From Defluviicoccus sp. (GTDB lineage: Bacteria > Pseudomonadota > Alphaproteobacteria > MPNO01): a DNA stretch of 64,000 nucleotides. The position numbers were made by a program, and so were the translations under genes. The stretch lies in assembly GCA_028820505.1 (NCBI GenBank), contig JAPPIT010000043.1:1-64000 (forward strand), written 5' to 3'. The notes under the pieces were generated by a model that was given only the letters and a program-made list of their open reading frames with translations, had not been told where the DNA came from and ran no database searches. This document shows positions 7,678 to 16,141 of this stretch, one piece after another. Within the stretch, counting starts at the first letter, position 1; each line of letters begins with the position of its first letter.

Positions 7678-9201
7678 TCACTCAACGGGTGCCTTGCAGT
7701 AGTCGTCAATGAAGGACTGGTGATCCGGAAGCTGCTCGACCAGATTGCTGACCTCACGACGGATTCCGTCGAGGAAGTCGCCAAGTTTCTCATCGCTCAT
7801 CGCGTTGACGGCGGGATGATGCTGTTCGGGCACCAACCCCTGACCGATCATTACCTGCAGCCAGGAGGTCTCGCCGAACAGTTCTTCCGACGTCTTGTAC
7901 ACCCGTCCCCCCTGTCTGAACAGTTCGATGCGATGCCTGAGAGAGTCCGGAATTTCCATCATGCGGCACTGCCGCCAAAACGGAGAATCCGTACGCTCCG
8001 TGACATGGTAGTGCAGGATGATGAAGTCCCGGATATTGTCGGCCTCGCGCAGCATCTGTTTGTTGAATTCGACGACAGTAGAATCCGGAATGCCGTTGTT
8101 CGGAAACATCTGCACCAGACGAGTGACGCTTTGCTGTATCAGGTGAATGCTGGTTGATTCCAGAGGTTCGATGAAACCGGACGCCAGCCCCACTGCCACG
8201 CAGTTCTTGTGCCAATGTCTGCGCCTCTGCCCGGCTCTGAAGCGAATGACACGGGGCTCTGTGAGCAGGCGCCCGGGAATGTTCTCGAGCAACCGGGCCC
8301 CGGCTTCGTCGTCTGACCAGTGCCGGCTGCTGAACACGATGCCGTTACCGACCCGATGCTGCAGAGGGATGCGCCACTGCCATCCCGCCTCTCGGGCGAT
8401 AGCACGCGTGTAGGGGCGCGGCGCCTCGGTTGACTCGGACTGAACGGTAATTGCGCTGTCGCAAGGCAGCCAGTGCCCCCAATCGTCGTAGCCGGCATTG
8501 AGCGTCTGTTCGATCAGAAGCCCGCGAAAGCCAGTGCAATCAATGAACAGGTCGCCTTCAATCAAGTGCCCGGACTGCAGGCGCAAGCCGGAAATGAAGC
8601 CGCTTTGCGGATCCTGTATCACCTGCTCGATACGCCCCTCGCGCCGAACAACGCCGTATTTTTCGGCGATGCCACGCAATAGCTTCGCATAGAGGGACGC
8701 ATCCAGGTGATAGGCATAGTCCAGAATGCAGTTCAGCATCAGTCCGAACCGCCTCTTTTGCGCCGCCGCCCACTCTTCGCAGTACTCTCCGAATTCTTTG
8801 GCGATGCCCAGAGTCCTGCCCCTGACCCAGAAATGCTGGAAATCGGCGACCCTGATGCTTCGTCCGGAATGGCCAAAGGTGTGGATGTAGCTCTTCTCGA
8901 GATCTCGCCAGTTCTCAAAGGAGATGCCCAGTTTGAACGTGCCCTGCACAGCACGTACGAACTCCGGCTCCCTGATCGCCAGGACACGGTGAATCCATTT
9001 CAGCGGGGGTATTGTCGCTTCCCCCACGCCCACCGTACTGATCTCCTCCGACTCGATCAGGGTGATATCAAGGGTCTTGCCGAGCAACTTTCCAAGCCCC
9101 GCCGCGGTCATCCACCCCGCAGTACCACCGCCAGCAATAACAACCTTGCGAATTTCTTTGTCGTTCAATGACCATCTCCGCGTGAGTGATGCACCGGACA
9201 T
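7678..9201 (-). CDS. Flavin-dependent tryptophan halogenase
   Basis: A 507-residue enzyme with all the marks of the PrnA/RebH family. It has the FAD-binding GGGTAGW at residues 24-30 and the catalytic-lysine position, Lys90 in GTFKLGISF. The WQWRIP motif (residues 274-279) blocks monooxygenase chemistry. EPLEST near residue 347 contains the conserved glutamate. The expected reaction is chlorination or bromination of an indole, using FADH2, O2 and halide, with a separate flavin reductase not present here. The substrate may be free tryptophan or a Trp residue in a peptide, as reported for some RiPP halogenases. The NHLM exporters and oxygenases nearby favour the second idea, which remains inference. 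Confidence 0.9.
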   Translation of the reverse strand: MSGASLTRRWSLNDKEIRKVVIAGGGTAGWMTAAGLGKLLGKTLDITLIESEEISTVGVGEATIPPLKWIHRVLAIREPEFVRAVQGTFKLGISFENWRDLEKSYIHTFGHSGRSIRVADFQHFWVRGRTLGIAKEFGEYCEEWAAAQKRRFGLMLNCILDYAYHLDASLYAKLLRGIAEKYGVVRREGRIEQVIQDPQSGFISGLRLQSGHLIEGDLFIDCTGFRGLLIEQTLNAGYDDWGHWLPCDSAITVQSESTEAPRPYTRAIAREAGWQWRIPLQHRVGNGIVFSSRHWSDDEAGARLLENIPGRLLTEPRVIRFRAGQRRRHWHKNCVAVGLASGFIEPLESTSIHLIQQSVTRLVQMFPNNGIPDSTVVEFNKQMLREADNIRDFIILHYHVTERTDSPFWRQCRMMEIPDSLRHRIELFRQGGRVYKTSEELFGETSWLQVMIGQGLVPEQHHPAVNAMSDEKLGDFLDGIRREVSNLVEQLPDHQSFIDDYCKAPVE

Positions 9202-9470
9202 CCGGCGAACTCACATTCAGTCGCGACGTGTATCCGGGGCGGACCCCCGATGTCTCTCGTCACGTCGGCGGACCACGCCGAACCGGTATCGCGAAACGTC
9301 CAGTGGCCCATCGGGGGACAACGTCACGCTACCACCAGCTACTGGCTGACCGCAATGCCGGAACCGGCTGGCATCGTTTCTCGGGGCGAATATGAAAACG
9401 GTGTTACATCACCTCCGACTCATGCGGCCGGTGAATGAACTGTTGACCCACCTCCCAAGTGGTCCACCGC

Positions 9471-9830
9471 TTAAGTTAGAGATTGGCGCGGTTTGAGTTG
9501 ATGATCCGACCGAAGCCATTGGCGAGCGTAAGCCGGATCGTCAAAGTTGGGCAAGACTATTTCCGGCGGGGGCGGTCTGTAGCCCGGTGAACTGTGGGGC
9601 CTGACCGTGTCGTCGTGGTTGCGCCAGATCTCGATCAGCACTTCAGCCTCCTTCAATGCGTAGATGACTTCGATGTTCGGCAGCTCACTCCTGAGCTTGC
9701 CGTTAAACGACTCGTTATAGCCGTTCTGCCAGAGCGATCCCGGCTCGATGTAGAGTGTATTGACGCCAGTGCGGGCAAGCCCGCTTCCGACCGCTTTGGC
9801 CGTGAACTCACCCCATCATCGGAGAGGATA
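9471..9830 (-). pseudogene. IS3-family transposase remnant (OrfB C-terminus)
   Basis: Translating the minus strand gives the end of an IS3-family integrase: EFTAKAV, then NTLYIEPGSLWQNGYNESFN, GKLRSELP, ALKEAEVLIEIWR and RPHSSPGYRPPPPE. The reading frame breaks near 9820, and the upstream DDE segments are missing, so this is a dead fragment. A sequence just past its stop (9441-9475, with TGGTCCACC) may be the element's terminal repeat, though the partner end is absent. The remnant separates the halogenase from the efflux genes and shows past insertion activity at the edge of the biosynthetic cluster. Confidence 0.75.
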
Positions 9831-10048
9831 TCCTTTCCGACGACACGCGGCGTTATCTGGCGAGCACCAAGGATTGCGGCGCCTGTCCGCTGATAGACCA
9901 ATGCTGCCCCAATACGACATTTCGCAAAATCCTCCGCAATATCAATGAAGACGCCCGCGACGACGTCAGATCGCTGGTCGGCATAGAGGCCTTCGAGCGG
10001 TCGCGCAAGGAGCGCAAAATTGTCCAGAGGCTGTGCGCACACAGGATG
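9821..10048 (+). pseudogene. IS1182-family transposase remnant (C-terminus)
   Basis: In plus frame 2 a start-less open stretch reads YLASTKDCGACPLIDQCCPN, then ILRNINEDARD and AFERSRKERKIVQRLCAH. The Cys-rich CxxC...CCP block followed by the RD and R-x-x-RKxVE-like segments is typical of the C-terminus of IS1182/IS5-group transposases. It abuts the IS3 remnant directly, implying one element inserted into or deleted against the other. There is no catalytic core and no start. Confidence 0.65.
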
Positions 10049-10078
10049 ATCCGGTCATCGAGTGGAGACGAACTTGCA

Positions 10079-13000
10079 TCATGTCTCGGCGGTCGTGTTG
10101 CCGCGCCGTCCGATGATGCGCCTGAACACGGAGCGGATGTCTTCGTCGACGACGAGAAGTGCAGGGATCAGAACGAGCACGATCAAAGTCGCCACTGCAA
10201 TTCCGAAAACGATTGTGATTGCCATGGGTACGAGGAACTGGGCCTGGAAGCTGCGCTCGAACATCAGAGGGATGAGACCGCCGATCGTCGTCAGCGAGGT
10301 GAGCAGCACGGGGCGCAGGCGATCCCGGCACGCCGCGACGATCGCCTCCGGCAGCGGCATGTCGTCGCCGATATACCCGTCCACGGTGCGGACGAGGATG
10401 ATCGAGTTGTTGACGAGAATTCCGGCCAGGCCCAGCAGGCCCAAGATGCTGAGGATCGTCAGGTCGAAGCCCAGGGCCAGGTGGCCCAGCACCGCCCCCA
10501 CGAAGCCGAACGGGATGATCGCCATGACGATCGCGGGCCGGCTGAAATTGGCGAACACCCAGGCGAGCACGATGTAGATGGCGAGAAGGGCGACGAGCGC
10601 ACCCGCGCGCATGTCGGCGGCGGATTGGGTCTGTTCCTCGGCCTTTCCCTTGAACCGGTAGCTCAGCCCGTAACGATTCGCGAGGTCGTCGAGCCCGCCG
10701 TCCACGACCGCGGGGAGCAGGGTGCCGAGGCTGGTGACGGTCTCGTCGATTTCCCCCGTGACGGCCACTTCCCGCGCCCCGTCCTCGCGGCGGAGGCGGG
10801 AGAACCCGCGCTCCTGACGCAGGGTGACGATTTCGCTCAGGGGCACTTCGGTCCCGTCCGGGGCGCGCAGGAACAGGTTGAGGAACGAGGCGCTGTCGGC
10901 GCTTCGGCGCGGATAGCGCACCTTGACGACGACTTCCTCGTCGCCGCGCGCGAAGCGCTGGGCGATCGCGCCCTGGAACGCGTTCCTCACCTGCAGCCCG
11001 GCGCTCTGGGTGGTGAACCCGAGGGCCCGGCCGCGCGGCGTCACTTCCAGAATCAGCTCCTGCTTGCCGTAGGGAAGATCGTCGTCGACCGAGCCGACGC
11101 CCGGAAAGCGCTCCAGCAGGCTCTTGACCTCCGTCGCGGCGGCCTTGAGGTCGTCGGCGGAGCCGCCGCGCAGGCGAATGTCGATTTCGCGCCCCGGGGG
11201 GCCGACCGCGCGCGCGTTGATATTGATCCGTTCGACGTTGGGCAGCGGCCGGATTTCCTCGCGCCATGCCTCGATGAACGCGTCGGTGCGCACCGAGCGC
11301 CGGTCCGAAGGCACCAGCTCGACCGTCAGGTCGCCATGTTCATTGCCCCAAGTCGAGCCGACTCTGCCGAAGCTCATGGCGACGAGGCCGGTGCCGTCCC
11401 CGGCAAGCCTCGCGGCCGTCCTGTCGGCGGCATCGGACAGTTCCTGCACCATGGCGGCGGTGTCGCGGCGCGGCGTGCCGGGAGCCATCACGACGTTCCC
11501 GATAACGACATCGGCCTCCGGCGAAGGAAAGAAGTGAAACCCCACGCGCCCGCCCAGCACCAGACCCGCCGAGACCAGGAAAAGCGCCAGGGCCGTGGCG
11601 ACCGTCGCGTAGCGCCAGCGCACGCAGAACCCGACCGTCCGCCGGAACGGGCCGGCCCGAAACCGGTCGAAGCCCGCGTCGAACCGCCGCATGACGAAGT
11701 TGCGCTGTCCGCCGTGCTTCTTCAGCGACTCCCTCAGATGACCCGGCAGCACCAGAAAGCATTCCACCAGGCTGGCGAGAATGACCGCGACCACCACCAG
11801 CGGGATGGCGCCCACGATCTGGCCGATGATGCCGCCCATCGCGACCAGCGGAAGGAACGCGGCGACCGTGGTCAGCGAGGCGGCCATCACCGGCGCCAGC
11901 ATGCGAAGCGCTCCCGCTTCCGCCGCCTGGCGCGGCGCGAGGCCGGCCTCGCGCCGCGCCGCGGCGTGCTCGCCGACCACGATCGTGTCGTCGACGATGA
12001 GCCCCAGGGTCATGATCAGCGCGAACAGGGTGACCATGTTGATGCTCTCGCCGAGCGCCATCATCGTCGCCAGCGCGGCCATGAACGCCGTCGGAATGCC
12101 GGCCGCCACCCAGAAGGCGGTTCGGCCGTTGAGGAAGACGAGAAGCACCACGGCGACCAGAACCAGGCCGGTCAGCCCGTTGTCCAGCAGAACGTCGACG
12201 CGCTGCTCGATCAGGTCGGCCTGGGCGTCGTATTGCTCGATGCGGAGCTGCGGCGGGTAGTTGCCGCGGGCCCGGGCGAGATAGCGGTCCACGATCTTTC
12301 CGACTTCGAGCGCGTCCGCCGTCGCCGAGCGCTGCACATGGAGCTCGATCGCCGGCCGGCCGTTGCGGAGCCCGATGGGAGTCTCTTCGTCGAACGCCTC
12401 CGTCAGGGACGCGATGTCGCGCAGAAAGATCTTCTGGCCGTCGTCGAGCGACCGGATCTCGAGGCTCCCGAGATCCCGCGAAGTGGTCTGCAGCCCCACG
12501 CTTCGCAGCTGCTTTTCGACCGACCCTTCGAGGTTGCCCGACGGAATATCCCGGTTGCTGGCTTCGATGCGCGCGGCGACCGCCGCCGGCGTAAGATCGA
12601 GCTGCCGCAGGACCCTGGGCTCGATCTCGACCAGGATTTCCTCGTCGCGCGCGCCGAAGAACGTCACCCGGTCGATCCCGGCGGCCAGCAATTCGTCGCG
12701 CATCCGCTTCGCCTGGCGCTTCAGCACGGCTTCCGAATAGGGGCCCGACAGGACCAGTCGCACGATCGTGTCGTAACGCATGATGCGGCGCACCACGGGC
12801 CGCTCGCTGTCGTCGGGCAGGGTGCCGATCTGCCGCACGGCGGATTCGACGTCCGACAGCGCCGATTGCATGTCGGCGCCCGCCTCGTATTCGACGACCA
12901 GCCACCCCACGCCCTCCGTCGCGTAGGAGGTGACCTTGTCGACGCGATCGAGGAAACGCACTCCCGGATCGATCGCCTCCAGGATATTGGCTTCGACGTC

Positions 13001-13180
13001 GCCGGCGCTCGCGCCCGGCCAGCTCACCTGGATCGAAATCACGTCGATGCCGAAATCGGGGAAGATCTGGGTGTTCAGCTTCAACAGCGAATAGGCGCCC
13101 GCGATGAAGATCAGCGCCATCAGCAGGTTGGCCGCGTTGCGGTGCCGTACGAACAGCCGGATCAGGCCCTTGCCGAACAT
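10079..13180 (-). CDS. RND efflux transporter permease
   Basis: A 1033-residue inner-membrane proton antiporter of the AcrB/HAE-like RND superfamily. The N-terminus has one transmembrane segment, then a large periplasmic porter domain (SWPGASAGDVE, SYATEGVGWLVVEY). A membrane block with GLIVDDTIVVGEH holds the family's acidic relay residues. A second porter domain and a final membrane block (GLAGILVNNSIILVRT) follow. The length is standard. It is downstream of its adaptor gene with a 20 bp gap, so they form an operon; no outer-membrane factor is encoded here. The substrate is unknown, and a protective role for nearby natural-product genes is possible but unproven. Confidence 0.92.
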   Translation of the reverse strand: MFGKGLIRLFVRHRNAANLLMALIFIAGAYSLLKLNTQIFPDFGIDVISIQVSWPGASAGDVEANILEAIDPGVRFLDRVDKVTSYATEGVGWLVVEYEAGADMQSALSDVESAVRQIGTLPDDSERPVVRRIMRYDTIVRLVLSGPYSEAVLKRQAKRMRDELLAAGIDRVTFFGARDEEILVEIEPRVLRQLDLTPAAVAARIEASNRDIPSGNLEGSVEKQLRSVGLQTTSRDLGSLEIRSLDDGQKIFLRDIASLTEAFDEETPIGLRNGRPAIELHVQRSATADALEVGKIVDRYLARARGNYPPQLRIEQYDAQADLIEQRVDVLLDNGLTGLVLVAVVLLVFLNGRTAFWVAAGIPTAFMAALATMMALGESINMVTLFALIMTLGLIVDDTIVVGEHAAARREAGLAPRQAAEAGALRMLAPVMAASLTTVAAFLPLVAMGGIIGQIVGAIPLVVVAVILASLVECFLVLPGHLRESLKKHGGQRNFVMRRFDAGFDRFRAGPFRRTVGFCVRWRYATVATALALFLVSAGLVLGGRVGFHFFPSPEADVVIGNVVMAPGTPRRDTAAMVQELSDAADRTAARLAGDGTGLVAMSFGRVGSTWGNEHGDLTVELVPSDRRSVRTDAFIEAWREEIRPLPNVERININARAVGPPGREIDIRLRGGSADDLKAAATEVKSLLERFPGVGSVDDDLPYGKQELILEVTPRGRALGFTTQSAGLQVRNAFQGAIAQRFARGDEEVVVKVRYPRRSADSASFLNLFLRAPDGTEVPLSEIVTLRQERGFSRLRREDGAREVAVTGEIDETVTSLGTLLPAVVDGGLDDLANRYGLSYRFKGKAEEQTQSAADMRAGALVALLAIYIVLAWVFANFSRPAIVMAIIPFGFVGAVLGHLALGFDLTILSILGLLGLAGILVNNSIILVRTVDGYIGDDMPLPEAIVAACRDRLRPVLLTSLTTIGGLIPLMFERSFQAQFLVPMAITIVFGIAVATLIVLVLIPALLVVDEDIRSVFRRIIGRRGNTTAET

Positions 13181-13200
13181 CTGTGCGTTTGCCCGCCGCG

Positions 13201-14442
13201 CTAGCGGAGCTCGACCCGCAAGCCGGGCGCCATCGCCACCGACTGGGTCGTCACCAGCCGCTCGCCATTCGACAACCCGCCGCGCAGGAGAACGTCATTG
13301 CCGACCCGGCCGACAACTTTCGACTGCCGCGCCACCAGCCGCCCGTCCTCCACTCCGTAGACGACATTGCCCGGATGCAGGACGGTCTCGGGAACTCTCG
13401 CGACATTGGCGTAAATCCGGTCCGGTACGTGAACCTCGACGAAGGCGCCGGGTCGCAGGGACGAGGCCGCTTCCCGGTTCTCGATCCGGGCGAACAGCTC
13501 GACGCCGCCGCTGGCGGTATCGATCTGCGCGCCCACCCGCGCGACCACCGCCTTCAGGTCGAGCCTCCGCTGTCCGACCCGCCATACGACCCGCGCCTTC
13601 CGCCCGATCACGCCCCGCTCCGTGCTGGTGAGCCGTCCGTACTGCGCGTCCGACAGGTGGAACCGCGCCTCGAGACGACCCGTCGCGATGAGGCTGCCCA
13701 CGCTCTCAGCGGTGTCCAGCCGCTGGCCCGCCTGCGCGGTGACATTCAGAAATACCCCGTCGAACGGGGCGCGCACCCTGGTCCGTTCGAGATCGTAGCG
13801 GGCCCGCTGCACCGCCACGTCGAGACGCTCGATGGTCGCTTTCTCCTGCTTCAGCCGCGCCGTCTCCGCGTCGATCCCGTTCTGCCGCAGCACGATCGCC
13901 CGTTGCTGGCGGCTCATCTCCAGTCGTTTCTTGTCCAGGGACTGGATCGAGATGTTCCCGCGTTTCCTCAGTTGAGTGGCGCGCTTCAGATCGCGGGCCA
14001 GCACGGCGAGGATTTCCCGGTCGCGCTTGAGGGCCTCGGTCTCGGCGCGCCGCTTCGCCTCCCGCTCGACGATCCGGGCCCTGGCCTCCGCCAGCCGGGC
14101 CTCGCTCTCCTTCAGTGCCGAACGGTATTCGAACTCGTCGATCGCGAGGATCACCTCGCCGCGGCGGATGAGCCCGCCCTCCACGAGATTGGGATGGATC
14201 TCGACGATCTGACCCGTCACGAGCGCCCGTATCTGGATCTGGCGGGCCGCGAATATCTTTCCGAAGAGCTGGATTTCCGGCTGTATGTCGGTCAGGCGCA
14301 CGGGCACGGAATCCACCGTCCAGACCCGTTCCGTCGGCGGAGACGGCTCGACGCTCGGCTTCGTGCGGATGAAATACAACGCTCCGACGGCGCCCGCGGC
14401 CAGCAGAACGATCGGCACCAGGACCAAGAGCACTTTTCTCAT
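13201..14442 (-). CDS. RND efflux periplasmic adaptor (HlyD/MFP family)
   Basis: A 413-residue membrane-fusion protein. The N-terminus has a single hydrophobic anchor (residues 4-26). A split biotinyl-lipoyl domain is seen in ALVTGQIVEIHPN and RVRAPFDGVFLN. It flanks a long alpha-helical hairpin (about residues 95-190, rich in Lys, Arg, Glu and Ala). Beta-barrel and membrane-proximal domains follow. It would link the permease encoded just downstream to an outer-membrane channel. It is the first gene of the two-gene operon; no promoter was identified with confidence. Confidence 0.88.
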   Translation of the reverse strand: MRKVLLVLVPIVLLAAGAVGALYFIRTKPSVEPSPPTERVWTVDSVPVRLTDIQPEIQLFGKIFAARQIQIRALVTGQIVEIHPNLVEGGLIRRGEVILAIDEFEYRSALKESEARLAEARARIVEREAKRRAETEALKRDREILAVLARDLKRATQLRKRGNISIQSLDKKRLEMSRQQRAIVLRQNGIDAETARLKQEKATIERLDVAVQRARYDLERTRVRAPFDGVFLNVTAQAGQRLDTAESVGSLIATGRLEARFHLSDAQYGRLTSTERGVIGRKARVVWRVGQRRLDLKAVVARVGAQIDTASGGVELFARIENREAASSLRPGAFVEVHVPDRIYANVARVPETVLHPGNVVYGVEDGRLVARQSKVVGRVGNDVLLRGGLSNGERLVTTQSVAMAPGLRVELR

Positions 14443-15029
14443 GGGTCGCCAATATGAAAGGGTGGGAAATCCCTACCAACTGTGCAGGGTACAGGGTACC
14501 CGGAACCGGTCCCCCAAGAAACAGCGCGGCCCGGTGGCTGAGGTCCTGCACGACCATCAATAGGGAACCTGCTTATCCATATGGCGCACGGGCTCGCCCA
14601 CATTAGGAACCACGACACGCTCACCAAGACGATCATCGCGACAATCGCGGGCGCCGTCTCCGCGCTCGCCAACGTCGACATGTTCACCTGCATGTTCGGG
14701 TCCGAGTGACGCGCTCGTTTCATCCTCTTCACGGTCGTGAGTTCCAACTGGTGGAGATCGAGTCGACGATGGGAGTGCAGTCATCTGAACTCTATATGGT
14801 GCGAAAAATTCTGCGCAATCCGGGTGCACGGGCCGGGCAGTTCCGCCTGGTTGCGATTTTCCGTCGTTCTTTCGGATCGACCGTGGGCCTGCAACGCCCG
14901 CCTCGACCTGACGAAACCGTGGCGGCGCGCGGAAAATTCCGCCAATGTCGGGATCTTGCGAAGCGCGGCGCGGTTCGTGGGGCGCCCGGCGCCGTGCTTC
15001 GTGCGAAGCCGGAAGGAGGAGGAATCTCG
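14443..15029. other. 587-bp region at the left edge of the mobilization segment
   Basis: No convincing gene was seen. A short plus-strand frame (14581-14709, 42 codons, starting [10 protein letters not shown]) has no good ribosome-binding site. A minus-strand frame through the same bases has one hydrophobic stretch. Composition is ordinary until about 14700. The left boundary of the mobile element probably lies here, but no direct repeat matching the right end was found by eye. A strong AGGAGGA immediately precedes the next gene. Confidence 0.4.
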
Positions 15030-16139
15030 ATGGCGTCTCGACCCACACGCGGCGGCGGGTCCGCCCCACCGGACGACGATTTCGACATCCTGCGCGGCAC
15101 GCCGCGGGAGGGCGAGGGGCCGCCGGCGGCGAAGGCCGGCCCGGCCCCACGATCCGCGTCCGCCGGACCGCCTGTCCCTTCCGTGGATTCCCCGCCGTCC
15201 GGCCGGTCCCCCGCCGACCTTGCGGCGGCGCTGGAGTCGGTCGCGGCGGCGGATCGGCGGCTGGAGGAGCGGCTGGCCGAGGCGACCCGGGTTCTGGCGG
15301 AGATCCGCGAGTTCGCGGCCGGGATCGAGGCGCTGCGCCGGTCGGTGACGGAGGCGGCGGAGTTCACCGGCAATACCAGGGCGGCGACCGCGGTGCTCCA
15401 GGCGGAGGCCGGCAATCAGGCCGAGCGGCTGAAGGACGGAAGGGCCGCTCTCGACAGGGCGGTGGCGGCGCTCGGGACCCGGGCGGAGGATCTGAAGGCG
15501 CGGGAGGAGGCGCTGGGCAAGGGGATCGAGGAGCTCCGCGCGCTGTGGAAGGAGGCGGACGAGCGCTCGAAGCAGCTCAAGTCAGAGATCGCGGCGCTCG
15601 CCAACCATTACGGCGAGTGGAAGACCGAGGCGGCGGCGCACCGGAAGGACATGGCGGCCCTGGCCCGGGTTATCCGGGATGGCGACGCCGGGATGCGGGA
15701 GAGCGTCGCGAACAACGCGGAGGCGCAGCTGGAACTCTCCCTCAAGACCCTGGCGAACGTCGAGAAGTTCGGCAACGAGAACGACCGGTTCCTGAAGCGT
15801 TTCCAGGCGGGCGGGGAGGAGCTCCTCGAAGCGCTGCGCGGGGAGGCGGCGGGCATTCGGCGCTGGGTCGCGCCGTCGCTGTCGGCGGCGCTGGTGGCGG
15901 TGGGGCTGTCGTTTCCGGTGCTGGGCGCGTGGACGCAGAGCCGGCTCGGCATGTTCGAGGCCTACGACGGCACGGGCGGGCTGAAGCGGCAAGTGTGGGA
16001 CCGCCACGGCGCGTTTATCGAGGAGTGCATCGACGCATCCCGCGACGACGGGAAGCCGGTCCGCTGCCAGCTGCACATCGACGCAAGGGTCTACGGCGCG
16101 GCGCCGGCGCGGCTTCCGCCGGTCCCGGGCGGGGGGTAG
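15030..16139 (+). CDS. Coiled-coil membrane-anchored protein upstream of relaxase
   Basis: A 369-residue protein of unknown function. Residues 1-70 are Pro/Gly/Ala-rich and probably disordered. Residues 70-260 are heptad-like with many Glu, Arg and Ala, predicted to be a long coiled coil. A hydrophobic segment at about 285-305 (ALVAVGLSFPVLGAW) should cross the membrane, leaving about 65 residues outside, with two cysteines and a Pro-rich tail. An ATG preceded by GGAGGAGG fixes the start. It ends 2 bp before the relaxase gene, so the two are co-transcribed. It could tether the relaxosome to the membrane, an inference from context; no mobilization family was recognised. Confidence 0.6.
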   Translation: MASRPTRGGGSAPPDDDFDILRGTPREGEGPPAAKAGPAPRSASAGPPVPSVDSPPSGRSPADLAAALESVAAADRRLEERLAEATRVLAEIREFAAGIEALRRSVTEAAEFTGNTRAATAVLQAEAGNQAERLKDGRAALDRAVAALGTRAEDLKAREEALGKGIEELRALWKEADERSKQLKSEIAALANHYGEWKTEAAAHRKDMAALARVIRDGDAGMRESVANNAEAQLELSLKTLANVEKFGNENDRFLKRFQAGGEELLEALRGEAAGIRRWVAPSLSAALVAVGLSFPVLGAWTQSRLGMFEAYDGTGGLKRQVWDRHGAFIEECIDASRDDGKPVRCQLHIDARVYGAAPARLPPVPGGG

Positions 16140-16141
16140 CG

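Noticed and set aside
10046-13204. A long plus-strand open frame opposite the RND pump
   Set aside because: It is antisense to a strongly conserved RND permease; composition-driven lack of stops in G+C-rich DNA explains it.
14581-14709. A 42-codon plus-strand frame at the element's left edge
   Set aside because: No good ribosome-binding site, and an equally open opposite frame; evidence too thin for a gene call.
14443-15029. The missing C-terminal part of the carboxylate-amine ligase at the left end of the element
   Set aside because: All three minus-strand frames were examined for GCS2-like motifs; none was found.
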